Of a stretch of DNA of 64,000 bases, positions 44,017 to 52,721 are shown one piece after another. Within the stretch, counting starts at the first letter, position 1. Every line of letters begins with the position of its first letter. Source of the stretch: Deltaproteobacteria bacterium (lineage in GTDB: Bacteria; Myxococcota_A; Polyangia; Polyangiales; Houyiibacteriaceae); assembly GCA_017644045.1 (NCBI GenBank), contig JAEPMI010000005.1, forward strand, positions 1 to 64,000, given 5' to 3'. The notes under the pieces are model-generated. The model was given only the letters and a program-made list of their open reading frames with translations, ran no database searches and had not been told where the DNA came from. Made by a program: the position numbers and the translations under genes.

Positions 44017-45297
44017 ATGCCGTCGCACCTTCGCGCGGGGACGATCCCGCTGCTCGCCCTTCTCTCGTCTTCGTTCGCGGTCGCCTGCGGTGGAACGCGC
44101 GAGGTCCCTGTCCCTGTCGTCTACGTGAACGCATCCGAGGCGTCGCTTCCGAACGGCGGCGCCAGCGTGGACGCACCGCCGGCTCCTCCGGCGGCGCGAG
44201 CCGACCGGGTACGGATCGGGGAGGTCGCCTTCGACGAGCCTGCCGCTCCAGCCGCGGCGGCCCCGAGCGGCCCGGTCGGATGGGAAGAGGCGCCGACCCG
44301 GCGCTTCGCCGATGGCCCCTACGCGGGCTGCGAGGTCCGGCGCTACGACTCGGGGTGGATCGTCGGTCGCTGCGGCGAGCTCGAGCTCTTCGTCCAGGCC
44401 GGCTACGCCGCCACGACGGGACCGTCCACGCTCCGCGGTGTCGCGGGCGACCGGGTGAGTGGATTCGTCGAAGAACGGCCGCTCGTCCTCGGTGGACGCC
44501 GCGTCCCGGCCGCGGACATCCTGCGCCGCCAGCGAAAGCCCGTGGAGACGTTGATCGGCACCGAGATGCGTCTCGATCCGGAGGGCGAGATCCTGCATCG
44601 CGGCCTCCACGCCCGCGTGCGCACGCCGCGGAGCGGCGCGGTGGGTGCGACCTGCCATGCCGACGTCGGCGAGTGGGACGAGAGCGCGTGCGTGCGTCTG
44701 ATCGAGACGATCGCCGAGCACGGGCTGCCAGGCGGTCCGATCACGGAGCGCCGGCTGAACGTCGCCGGGGTGGCGCTCGACTTCTCTGGGGAGCGCTGCT
44801 GGGCGCCCAGCCCGGGGGAGGTCTACTGCTTCCTCGATGGCGGCATGACGTGGGCGAGCGGTTCACCGGCGCGCATGGACGCGCTCCGTGAGCAGAGCAT
44901 CCGGAACGCGCCGCTGGCCCCGCGCTCCGAGGCCGAGCGTCAACGGAGTGCCGACCGGCTCAACGCGAACCGCGAGCGCATCCACATGGCGACGATGGCG
45001 AGCGAGCTCCAGCGCACGGGTCGCATCCGCACCACCGAGCCACCGGTCTTCCACCCCGACGACTTCCCGCGCATGCGCGTGGAACGTAGCGAGCATGCGT
45101 GCCGCATCGGTGGCGTGGAGAGCGCCTGCACTCGCGTGGACTACTACGGCGCGCTCGAACACGTGGCGGAGTACGCCTACTACGCGCGAGTGCCGACCGA
45201 ACGAGGCGAGACCCTCGTCCACTGTCGCCACTCGAACACCGAGCGGGCGCCCTCGCCCTGCCGCCAGGTGTTTGGCGACTTCGTGGTGAGCCCGTGA
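44017..45297 (+). CDS. Hypothetical lipoprotein
   Basis: A 426-residue exported protein with lipobox FAVAC-GGT, then an Ala/Pro-rich linker (about 30-90) and a beta-rich body with several Cys pairs (AGCEVRRYDSGWIVGRCGEL, GATCHADVGEWDESACV, RCWAPSPGEVYCF). No known domain recognised. It diverges from the RCC1-led cassette and could share its promoter region. Confidence 0.65.
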   Translation: MPSHLRAGTIPLLALLSSSFAVACGGTREVPVPVVYVNASEASLPNGGASVDAPPAPPAARADRVRIGEVAFDEPAAPAAAAPSGPVGWEEAPTRRFADGPYAGCEVRRYDSGWIVGRCGELELFVQAGYAATTGPSTLRGVAGDRVSGFVEERPLVLGGRRVPAADILRRQRKPVETLIGTEMRLDPEGEILHRGLHARVRTPRSGAVGATCHADVGEWDESACVRLIETIAEHGLPGGPITERRLNVAGVALDFSGERCWAPSPGEVYCFLDGGMTWASGSPARMDALREQSIRNAPLAPRSEAERQRSADRLNANRERIHMATMASELQRTGRIRTTEPPVFHPDDFPRMRVERSEHACRIGGVESACTRVDYYGALEHVAEYAYYARVPTERGETLVHCRHSNTERAPSPCRQVFGDFVVSP

Positions 45298-45377
45298 GCC
45301 ACGCGCCGGATGGCGGTCGTACCTCGTACGACGTTCGTTGCGCACCTGGGACCTCCGAGGGACTAGGCTGCTCGGCC

Positions 45378-46052
45378 GTGGCACGCGCGCTCGCCCTTCT
45401 CTCGCTCTGGTTCCTCGCGACCCACGCGTCCGCGCAGGACACCGAGCCCATCGAAGTCGTGGAGCACTCCGAGCTCGGCGGCCCGCAGGCCGAAGCGGAG
45501 GTGGCGGTCGACGGCGAAGTAGAGCTCGGCTGGCTCGGGATCGTCTTCGACGTCGAGCTGCTCGGGGTGGGCGTCTATGCCCCACCGGTGCGCGCGCAGC
45601 TGAACCTCGCCGCCTTCATCGGTGTCGCGTGGCACCCATGGGTGGAGGTCGGGGTCTACTCCGGCGTCTTCGGAGTCGCCCCACGGACCGACTCCACCTA
45701 CCGCGTGGGAGGCCAGGTGCGCGTCAACGTGCCGCTCGGGCTCGGGCGGCAGAACCTGGAACGCTTCATCGCCTTCGCCGTCGGTGCCGGCGCTCACCTC
45801 TACGCGCCCGAAGACGACGTGCCGGTGAGCGGTACGGTCGGCCCTTGGGGAACGGCGGCGGTGATGATGCGCTGGATCGATCTGACGCCCCAGGCCGAGA
45901 GCCATGGTGCCCCCTGGGCCGCGCGGGTGGGTGCCGCGCTGGGCGTCCGCTACCACTTCCTCCATGGGGGCGACCCATCGCTCCTCGGGCGCGAACGTGG
46001 GCATGCCGTGGTCGGCTTCTTCTCGTTCGCGCTCTCCCTCGAGCGCTTCTGA
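45378..46052 (+). CDS. Exported beta-rich protein, possible outer-membrane barrel
   Basis: A 224-residue protein with a signal peptide (MARALALLSLWFLATHASAQ from GTG 45378). After an acidic segment, strands alternate in a barrel-like way (LGVGVYAPPVRAQLNLAAFI, WVEVGVYSGVFGVAP, YRVGGQVRVNVPLGL, ending VVGFFSFALSLERF with a terminal Phe). A terminal aromatic residue is typical of Bam-assembled barrels. No family recognised. Confidence 0.65.
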   Translation: MARALALLSLWFLATHASAQDTEPIEVVEHSELGGPQAEAEVAVDGEVELGWLGIVFDVELLGVGVYAPPVRAQLNLAAFIGVAWHPWVEVGVYSGVFGVAPRTDSTYRVGGQVRVNVPLGLGRQNLERFIAFAVGAGAHLYAPEDDVPVSGTVGPWGTAAVMMRWIDLTPQAESHGAPWAARVGAALGVRYHFLHGGDPSLLGRERGHAVVGFFSFALSLERF

Positions 46053-46095
46053 ACGACCCGCTGACGGAACCTTGCGCCCCGCACCGGGAACACCC

Positions 46096-46986
46096 ATGGT
46101 CCCCCCGATGCCGTTCCCCCACATCGCCTACGGGACTCCCCGAAAGCTCCCGAAGGCGAAGAACCTGCCGGGACGCGTCGTGGTGCTCGACGTCGCCTTC
46201 GCCTCGAAGGCCGGCGGCGCGAGCTTCGAGAAGACCACGCTCCCGTTCATCGAAGGGCTCGGCAACCGCCTCGCGATGTGGATCGATCACCACGATCACG
46301 AGCGTCACGCGGACTACGCGGACGACCCTCGCTTCGTGCTCCACACCAAGGCCGAGCACGGCGCGTGTCCGGAGATCGTCACGCCCGAGCTCGTCGCTCG
46401 CGCGGGTCGGGTCGACACCATCTGCTGTCACGTGGACTTCGATGGTCTCTGTTCGGCGGCGAAGTGGATCCGCGGCGGCGAAGAGCCCTACCCCGGCGCC
46501 GACGCGGACGCGCACGCCATCGACACCCGCCTGGGCACGCCGAGCGATCGGGCCATGGTCATGGACCGGGCACTGCGGGGGAACCCGCGCGACGACGCGA
46601 TGAAGGGGATGATGATCCGCTACCTCGCGGAAGGCGCGACCGACCTGGCGATGCTCCGCGAGTTCAAGGACGCGGCCCAGGAGCTCCTCGCGAAGGAGAA
46701 CGAGGCCAAGCGACTGGCGACCCGCTACGAGATCCGCGGAAAGGTGGCCGTCTGTGACGCCCGGATCCGCGAGGGCTTCTACGACAAGACCCACCTGCTC
46801 CTCCTCGGACAGGAGATCGCGCCGATCTCGCTGGTGCACGACGAGAGCACGGTCACCGTGGCCGCGCGCTTCGACAGCGGGATCGACCTGCTCTCGATCC
46901 TCGGCCTCGAGGGCGGGATGCCGACCCGGGTCAGCGTGGCGGCCAAGAAGCTCGGCGAAGTGCTCGACGCGCTCGACGCCCGCTGA
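46096..46986 (+). CDS. DHH-superfamily phosphoesterase
   Basis: A 296-residue cytoplasmic protein of the DHH family (nanoRNase/RecJ-like, cyclic-dinucleotide phosphodiesterases). The signature appears twice in altered form: WIDHHDHER (metal-binding DHH) and HVDFDGLCSAAKWI in place of DxDxxGxxSA. A C-terminal DHHA1-like region reads SVAAKKLGEVLDALD. It may degrade short RNA or a cyclic dinucleotide. The start is ATG 46096 (MVPPMPFPHIAYG); ATG 46108 is possible. The substrate cannot be named. Confidence 0.78.
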   Translation: MVPPMPFPHIAYGTPRKLPKAKNLPGRVVVLDVAFASKAGGASFEKTTLPFIEGLGNRLAMWIDHHDHERHADYADDPRFVLHTKAEHGACPEIVTPELVARAGRVDTICCHVDFDGLCSAAKWIRGGEEPYPGADADAHAIDTRLGTPSDRAMVMDRALRGNPRDDAMKGMMIRYLAEGATDLAMLREFKDAAQELLAKENEAKRLATRYEIRGKVAVCDARIREGFYDKTHLLLLGQEIAPISLVHDESTVTVAARFDSGIDLLSILGLEGGMPTRVSVAAKKLGEVLDALDAR

Positions 46987-47082
46987 GCCTTCCCCCGTCC
47001 GTCGCCGGGGATGGCGTTGCCAGCGCCCCGCCCAAACGGGCAAGATGGCCCCTCAGCGCTCCGTGCGCGGGAGGGAGAGCCG

Positions 47083-48042
47083 TTGGAAGGGATCCGTTGT
47101 TGCGTCTGTCACCGGTATTTCGGCACCGAGGAGATCCGCTTCCTCGGCGACCGCCCCTTCTGTGAGGAGCACGCCGAGCGAGCCCTCGAGGCCACCGAGA
47201 CGGACTGGACCCGCAGCGGCATCATCGAAGCGCTGCTCCTCGCCGCCTTCGTCGGGGCGGTCGCCGCGATCTGGAACGGCGAGATGTTGCCGACCAACGC
47301 GGGGATCGGCTTCGCCCTGGCGGCCATCCCGGCGGCGCTCTTCCTCGTCTTCATCTACCGGCAAGACCGCATCGAGCCGGAGCCCATGGGGCTGGTGCTC
47401 GGGGTCTTCGCCCTCGGCGGGTTGCTCTGCTGGGGAGCGGTGGTCCCGCTCGAGCACCAGGTCTTCGCGGTCGGCGAGTGGGAGCACCGGGGCGGCCTGG
47501 CGCCCTGGGTCTCGTCGGTGGGGGTCTCCGGCACCCTCCACATGCTCGCGGTCTTCGTCGCCGTTCGGTACACGGTCTTCCAGACGACCGAGTTCGACGA
47601 GCCGATCGACGGCGTCGTCTACGCGGTCGCCGCCGGCCTCGGGCTCGCGACCGTCGACAACATCGCCTTCGTCGTCCAGCACGACCACGTGCTGCCGCTG
47701 GCCGGAGCGGCCGCCATCGCCAACACCACGCTGATCGACGTCGCCGCCAGCGCCATTCTCGGCTTCGGTCTCTCGCGGCTGCGCTTCGAGAAGGGGAGCA
47801 CCCCGGTCTTCGTCGTCACCTTCCTGTGGGCGGCGGCGCTGCACGGCGGACTCCACGAGCTGGTCATCGTCGCCGGTACGCGCGGTGCGACCTTCGACCC
47901 GTTGCTGGCTTTCGGCGTGACCCTCGGGATGTCGCTGGTCGTGCTGGTCGGCGCGCAACGCATGGCCGTCCACTTCGCACGCGAGCAGCTCGCCGACGCC
48001 GAGGCGGCGCCGATCGAAGAGGAGGCCTTCGATGTCGCGTGA
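47083..48042 (+). CDS. PrsW-like intramembrane metalloprotease with N-terminal zinc ribbon
   Basis: A 319-residue membrane protein. The N-terminal zinc ribbon (CCVCHRYFG and RPFCEEH, residues 6-32) is not part of the usual PrsW. Then come about eight spans carrying the family's Glu/His sites (DDRIEPEP-like RQDRIEPEPMGLVLG, VVPLEHQVF, AALHGGLHELV). PrsW cleaves anti-sigma factors in the membrane. The start is TTG 47083 with a strong gggaggga ribosome site; the ATG at 47011 is a weaker alternative. The stop lies 11 bases inside the next gene. Confidence 0.87.
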   Translation: MEGIRCCVCHRYFGTEEIRFLGDRPFCEEHAERALEATETDWTRSGIIEALLLAAFVGAVAAIWNGEMLPTNAGIGFALAAIPAALFLVFIYRQDRIEPEPMGLVLGVFALGGLLCWGAVVPLEHQVFAVGEWEHRGGLAPWVSSVGVSGTLHMLAVFVAVRYTVFQTTEFDEPIDGVVYAVAAGLGLATVDNIAFVVQHDHVLPLAGAAAIANTTLIDVAASAILGFGLSRLRFEKGSTPVFVVTFLWAAALHGGLHELVIVAGTRGATFDPLLAFGVTLGMSLVVLVGAQRMAVHFAREQLADAEAAPIEEEAFDVA

Positions 48043-48649
48043 CACGCTCGAGCTCGACGACCGAGCGCGGCCGACGCTCGTGACCGACGGAGCGATCTGG
48101 CTGGTGGCGCTCGCCCTCCTCGGCGGCAGCTACGGCTTCGCGATGACCACGCAGCCGCCAGCACGCACCGTCGACGCGCTCGATGGATCGGTGTCGCTGA
48201 CGCTGCCCTCGGGCTGGGCCCACGGCGAGAGCGACGGCGTGCTCACCGCCGAGCACCCGAGCATGGATGGCATGCCGCCCACCCTCAGCGTCACCCGGAT
48301 CGACGAGGAGCTCGACCCGATGGCCCGCGATCTGGCGGTGACACGCATGGAAGAGGAGCGCGCAGAGCATGGCGTCGGCTTCCGGGTGCTCCACGTGGAC
48401 GAGGTCGACGATGCGTTCGGGGGCAACCAGGCGACGCTCATCTGGTGGGCGATGAGCCAGGACCCGCCCGGCAGCCGTCCCGGCGACGCGGTCCTCCCGC
48501 TGGTGGTCGAGGGTGTGGACGCGCTGGTGATCACGCCGAGCGGCGAGGCGTTCCACGTGGAGGCGTTCGAAGCGACGCACGGCATCGACGTGGAGGACGA
48601 GCTGGAGCGGACGCTCCGTGAGCTCCGGATCGTGGGAGGTGCCCAGTGA
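48032..48649 (+). CDS. Single-span protein between two proteases (substrate candidate)
   Basis: A 205-residue protein: short basic/acidic cytoplasmic start, one span (IWLVALALLGGSYGFAM, about 24-40), and a periplasmic domain that resembles small lipocalin/DUF1795-like folds (GSVSLTLPSGWAHGESDGVL, TLIWWAMSQDP). The start ATG follows aggagg closely and overlaps the PrsW gene by 11 bases. A single-span protein between an intramembrane protease and a periplasmic protease is a reasonable candidate substrate. Confidence 0.7.
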   Translation: MSRDTLELDDRARPTLVTDGAIWLVALALLGGSYGFAMTTQPPARTVDALDGSVSLTLPSGWAHGESDGVLTAEHPSMDGMPPTLSVTRIDEELDPMARDLAVTRMEEERAEHGVGFRVLHVDEVDDAFGGNQATLIWWAMSQDPPGSRPGDAVLPLVVEGVDALVITPSGEAFHVEAFEATHGIDVEDELERTLRELRIVGGAQ

Positions 48650-50097
48650 GAGCGGCACTGGCGCTCGCCCTCTCGCTCCTCGCGGCACCCGTCGCGGCTC
48701 AGGAGCTCGCCGAGAACGTCACCGACCGCTGCGTCCGCGCCGCCGTGAAGATCACGGTGCTCGCCGACGGCGGCGGGGGCTCGACCGGCAGTGGGACGAT
48801 CATCGATCCCCGCGGCTACGTGCTGACCAACTTCCACGTGGTCGGCCACATGCGCCCCTCGGACGAGGGCGTGCCCGGGACGCTCCTCAACAGCGCCAAC
48901 CGGATCCAGCTCGCGACGGTCGAGTCCGCGCGACAGTCCGCGCGACCGCGCTGGCGAGGGGTCGTGGTCCGCGCCGACCAGCGGCTCGACATGGCGCTCA
49001 TCCGCATCGTGTCGGACAGCGACGGCAACGCGATCCGTGGTCGCCCCTTCACCGCGGTGCCGCTCGCGTCGACCGAGTCGTTGCGGCCGGGCTCGCACGT
49101 GTGGGCCTTCGGCTACCCGCTCGGCGTGCGCACCATCAACGTCACCGACGGCAGCGTCGCGGGCTTCCAGATGAACGGACAGGACGAGGTCGCCTGGCTG
49201 CGCACCGACACCGAGTTCAACCCGGGCAACAGCGGCGGCATGCTCGTCGACCGGCGGGGCCGCCTCGTGGCGCTGCCGACGCGCGTCTACCACGGCCGGG
49301 CGCTCGAGCCGGTGGAGCTCGCGCGACCGGTGGAGCGCATGCCGGCGGAGTGGCGGCGAGCCTTGCAGGCCGGCCACATCACCGACACGCGCATCGACGG
49401 CGTCCGGATGCTCACGGCCGGTGCCGAGCTGCGGGACGTGGCGCTCGGCGATTCGGTCGAGATGGCGCGCCCGGTGGACCAGCACTTCTGGCGACCGGCC
49501 GCCGGGCTTCCGCGGCCGGTGCGCGTGAGCCTCGACGGTCGCCACCCGATCGCCGTGATGCGCGGCGACCAGGTGCTCCGCGAGGGCTTCGGCGCGGTCG
49601 AGCTCCAGCCGGACGACGGTCCGTCCGCGGTGATCTCGATCCTGCTGGTGAACGCTCGGGACAACCCGATCCGCTACAGCGTATCGCTCGAGCCGCTCGC
49701 GGCCGAGGAACCGACCACCCCGGCCGAGACCCCGGAGCTGGCGCCCGAGCCCAGCGGCGAGGAGCCGAGCGGGGCCACCGTGGTCGGTCGCATGGTGCAG
49801 GTGACGAACGGCGAGGCGCTCTCGGGCGGCTGGGTCTTCGTGGCCCGACCCGGCGTGCAGCCGGTCGAGAGCCTCGAGGCCTGGCTCCGAGGGGAGCTGA
49901 CCCGCGAACAGCTGCAGGAGCGATTCGTGACGGCCGCTCGCTCGAACGTTCGGGGCGAGTACGTGCTCGAGGGGATCCCACCCGGGCGATACGACGGCGC
50001 CGCCGCCGCCGACGGCTACCGACCGACGCCGATCTCCTTCACGGTCGCCGCCGAGCAACCGCGAATCGAGCTGCGTCCGATCCAGATGCGCCAGTGA
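48646..50097 (+). CDS. Trypsin-like serine protease with carboxypeptidase-regulatory-like tail
   Basis: A 483-residue periplasmic protease. Signal peptide (cleavage near PVAA-QEL), then a chymotrypsin/HtrA-type fold with triad His in LTNFHVVGHM, Asp in RLDMALIRI and Ser in NPGNSGGML. No PDZ domain follows; instead a beta region and a C-terminal carboxypeptidase-regulatory-like domain (about 380-475, GEYVLEGIPPGRYDGA). The start is GTG 48646, overlapping the previous stop by four bases. Confidence 0.92.
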   Translation: MRAALALALSLLAAPVAAQELAENVTDRCVRAAVKITVLADGGGGSTGSGTIIDPRGYVLTNFHVVGHMRPSDEGVPGTLLNSANRIQLATVESARQSARPRWRGVVVRADQRLDMALIRIVSDSDGNAIRGRPFTAVPLASTESLRPGSHVWAFGYPLGVRTINVTDGSVAGFQMNGQDEVAWLRTDTEFNPGNSGGMLVDRRGRLVALPTRVYHGRALEPVELARPVERMPAEWRRALQAGHITDTRIDGVRMLTAGAELRDVALGDSVEMARPVDQHFWRPAAGLPRPVRVSLDGRHPIAVMRGDQVLREGFGAVELQPDDGPSAVISILLVNARDNPIRYSVSLEPLAAEEPTTPAETPELAPEPSGEEPSGATVVGRMVQVTNGEALSGGWVFVARPGVQPVESLEAWLRGELTREQLQERFVTAARSNVRGEYVLEGIPPGRYDGAAAADGYRPTPISFTVAAEQPRIELRPIQMRQ

Positions 50098-50123
50098 GCG
50101 CCCAGCCGTGCTAAGCGCACGCC

Positions 50124-52643
50124 ATGACCCTCGTCCGCGCCCTTCGCGGTGGTGAGTTCACCTCCCCCGCCTCCAAGGACCACTACGCCCCGGACCGCCG
50201 CCTCGAGCCGGTGCACCTCACGATGCGCCTCCGCGTGGACCCGAGCGCCAAGCGCATGGACGCGGCGATCACGCACCGCATCCGCGCGAACGCCAGCGGC
50301 GCGCAGAGCCTGACCCTCGACGGCGTCGACTTCGAGGAGCTCTCGGTCGAGGGCGCCGAGTTCGACTACGACGGGCGCTCGATCGCGCTGCGCTTCGACA
50401 CGCCGTTCACCAAGGGTGAGGAGCGCGAGGTCACGCTCCGCTACCAGGTCGTCGAGCCGGTCAGCGGGCTGATGTTCCACGGCCCGAGCGCCGACGACCC
50501 GAAGGCGCCGACCTTCGCGGCCACCGACCACGAGACCGAGCGCGCCCAGCACTGGCTCGCGACGGTGGACCACCCCTCCGTGCGGCCGACCCTTCGCTTC
50601 GAGATCCGCGCCGACGCCGCGCTGACCATCCTCGCCAACGGCGCGCTCGAGTCGGAGACGACCCACGACGACGGAACCAAGACCGCGATCTGGAACCTCG
50701 AGCAGCCCTGCCCGGCGTACCTGACCTGCTTCGCGGTCGGCGACTTCGTCCGCTGGGACGGCGAGACCGTGGACGGCACCCCGGTCGCCGCGTTCGCGCC
50801 CGCCGGCCCCTTCACCGAGGCGCACCTCGAGCGCTCGTTCCGGCGCACGAGCGACATGCTCCACTGGCTGCCCGAGCACCTCGGCACGCCCTTCCCCTAC
50901 CCGAAGTACTTCCAGATCGCCCTGCCCTTCATCGGCGGCGCGATGGAGAACATCTCGCTGGTCACCTGGGACGACCGCTTCCTCCTCGACGAGGCGATGG
51001 AGCGCGACGAGCGACAGCTGATGGACGTGATCAACGTCCACGAGATGGCCCACACCTGGTTCGGCGATCTGATCGTCTGCAAGGACTTCTCCCATGGGTG
51101 GCTGAAGGAGTCGTGGGCGACCTACACCGAGGCGTGCTGGCTCGACCACGACCAGGGCCGCGATGCGCGCGATCACGATCTGTGGCGCATGCGAAACGCC
51201 TACGTGAAGGAGTCGAAGGAGCGCTACGCGCGGCCGATCGTGACGCGCCGCTTCGACTCGAGCTGGGACATGTACGACATGCACCTGTACCCGGGCGGCG
51301 CGTGGCGGCTGCACATGCTCCGCGAGCAGCTCGGCGACGAGGTCTTCTGGCCGGCGGTGAAGGACTACGTCGCCACCTACGCCAACCGGGTGGTGGAGAC
51401 CGACGACTTCCGTCGCGTGCTCGAGGAGCACTCCGGTCGCGACCTCTCGCGATTCTTCGACCAGTGGCTGCGCAGCGCGGGCTTCCCCGAGCTCGAGGGG
51501 CGCTTCAGCTGGGACGCGAGCCGCAAGGAGGGGATCGTCACACTGCGGCAGACGCAGAAGAACGACAAGCAGGGCATCCCCCTCTTCGCGTTCGATCTCG
51601 AGCTCTCGTGGACCATCGACGGCCACGAGACGGTGCGCACGGTGCGCTTCGAGGAAGAGAAGCTGCGGCTGACCTTCCCGATGGAGAAGGCTCCCGAGCT
51701 CTTCCGCGTGGACCCGGGACTCAAGCTCCTGCACACGTTGAAGCTCGAGCCCGGCGATCGGCGCTGGCGCGCACAGCTGAAGGCGCTCGACGTCGTGGGC
51801 CGCATCCAGGCCGGCGAGGCGCTGGCCGGGTCCGGCAAGCGCGCGAACACCGAGGCGGTCGTCGAGGCGTTCGGCGACGAGCCCTTCTGGGGCGTTCGCC
51901 AGGCGTGGGCCCAGGCGCTCGGGAACGCCGGGAGCGAGGCGGCGATCGAAGGCATCGTGACCCTGCTCGAGAGCGAGTCGGAGCCGCGGGTCGTGGTGGC
52001 GCTCGCCAAGGCCGCGGGGCAGACGCCCGACGACCGGCTGCGCGACGCGATTCTCCGCGCGATGGAGCGCGACCCGAGCCCGCGCATGCTCGAGGGGCTC
52101 CTCGACGCCCTCGGTCGACAGCGGAACGCTTCGGATCTCGAGCGGCTCCGGAAGGCTGGTGGCACCCACACCTTCGCGATGGCGGCCGAGGCCGGCGCGC
52201 TCCGGGGGCTCGGAGCGCTCCGCTCCGCCGAAGCGGTGGACGCGCTCATCGCGCTGATGGCGCCCGGCGCGAGCTCCTACCGCGCGCGGGCCCACGCGGT
52301 CGGTGCGCTGGGCACGCTCTCGCGCCGTGTGGAGGAGCCGCTCCAGGAGCGGATCCGTGACGCGCTGATGGAGGGGCTCCGCGACCCCAACAAGCGGGTC
52401 CGAGCCGCCGCGGCGCTGGCGCTCGTGGCGGCCCGCGCCTCCGGCGCGCGCTCGGCGCTCGAGTCCTATCGAGCCACCCTGCCCTTCCAGGAACAGATGG
52501 GCCTCGACCGGCAGCTTCGGCGCCTCGACCGCAGCGACTCCAGCCTTCGTTCCGCCGAGGACCGAATCGAGAAGCTGGAACGGAAAATGCGCGACCTGAC
52601 CGACCGGCTGGAGCGGATCGAGAGCCGTTCGCAAGACGGATGA
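50124..52643 (+). CDS. M1-family zinc aminopeptidase with HEAT-like tail
   Basis: An 839-residue cytoplasmic aminopeptidase. The substrate motif GGAMENIS and the zinc site H306-E-M-A-H310 with E329 18 residues later (HEXXH-x18-E) are complete, and the transition-state Tyr region (SSWDMYDMHLYPGG) is visible. From about residue 555 helical HEAT/ARM-like repeats follow, ending in a coiled coil (EDRIEKLERKMRDLTDRLER). It removes N-terminal residues from peptides. The repeats may direct it to a partner. Confidence 0.96.
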   Translation: MTLVRALRGGEFTSPASKDHYAPDRRLEPVHLTMRLRVDPSAKRMDAAITHRIRANASGAQSLTLDGVDFEELSVEGAEFDYDGRSIALRFDTPFTKGEEREVTLRYQVVEPVSGLMFHGPSADDPKAPTFAATDHETERAQHWLATVDHPSVRPTLRFEIRADAALTILANGALESETTHDDGTKTAIWNLEQPCPAYLTCFAVGDFVRWDGETVDGTPVAAFAPAGPFTEAHLERSFRRTSDMLHWLPEHLGTPFPYPKYFQIALPFIGGAMENISLVTWDDRFLLDEAMERDERQLMDVINVHEMAHTWFGDLIVCKDFSHGWLKESWATYTEACWLDHDQGRDARDHDLWRMRNAYVKESKERYARPIVTRRFDSSWDMYDMHLYPGGAWRLHMLREQLGDEVFWPAVKDYVATYANRVVETDDFRRVLEEHSGRDLSRFFDQWLRSAGFPELEGRFSWDASRKEGIVTLRQTQKNDKQGIPLFAFDLELSWTIDGHETVRTVRFEEEKLRLTFPMEKAPELFRVDPGLKLLHTLKLEPGDRRWRAQLKALDVVGRIQAGEALAGSGKRANTEAVVEAFGDEPFWGVRQAWAQALGNAGSEAAIEGIVTLLESESEPRVVVALAKAAGQTPDDRLRDAILRAMERDPSPRMLEGLLDALGRQRNASDLERLRKAGGTHTFAMAAEAGALRGLGALRSAEAVDALIALMAPGASSYRARAHAVGALGTLSRRVEEPLQERIRDALMEGLRDPNKRVRAAAALALVAARASGARSALESYRATLPFQEQMGLDRQLRRLDRSDSSLRSAEDRIEKLERKMRDLTDRLERIESRSQDG

Positions 52644-52721
52644 GGGGCGGGTCGGACCACTATCCGGTTCGTGAACGCGACTCCACCTGACGATTTCATT
52701 TCTTCGTCTATGCTGCCGGCC

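Noticed and set aside
47011-47082. ATG start at 47011 for the PrsW-like gene
   Set aside because: The extra 24 residues are Pro/Arg-rich without family look, and there is no good ribosome site; TTG 47083 has gggaggga 6 bases before it. Not fully excluded.
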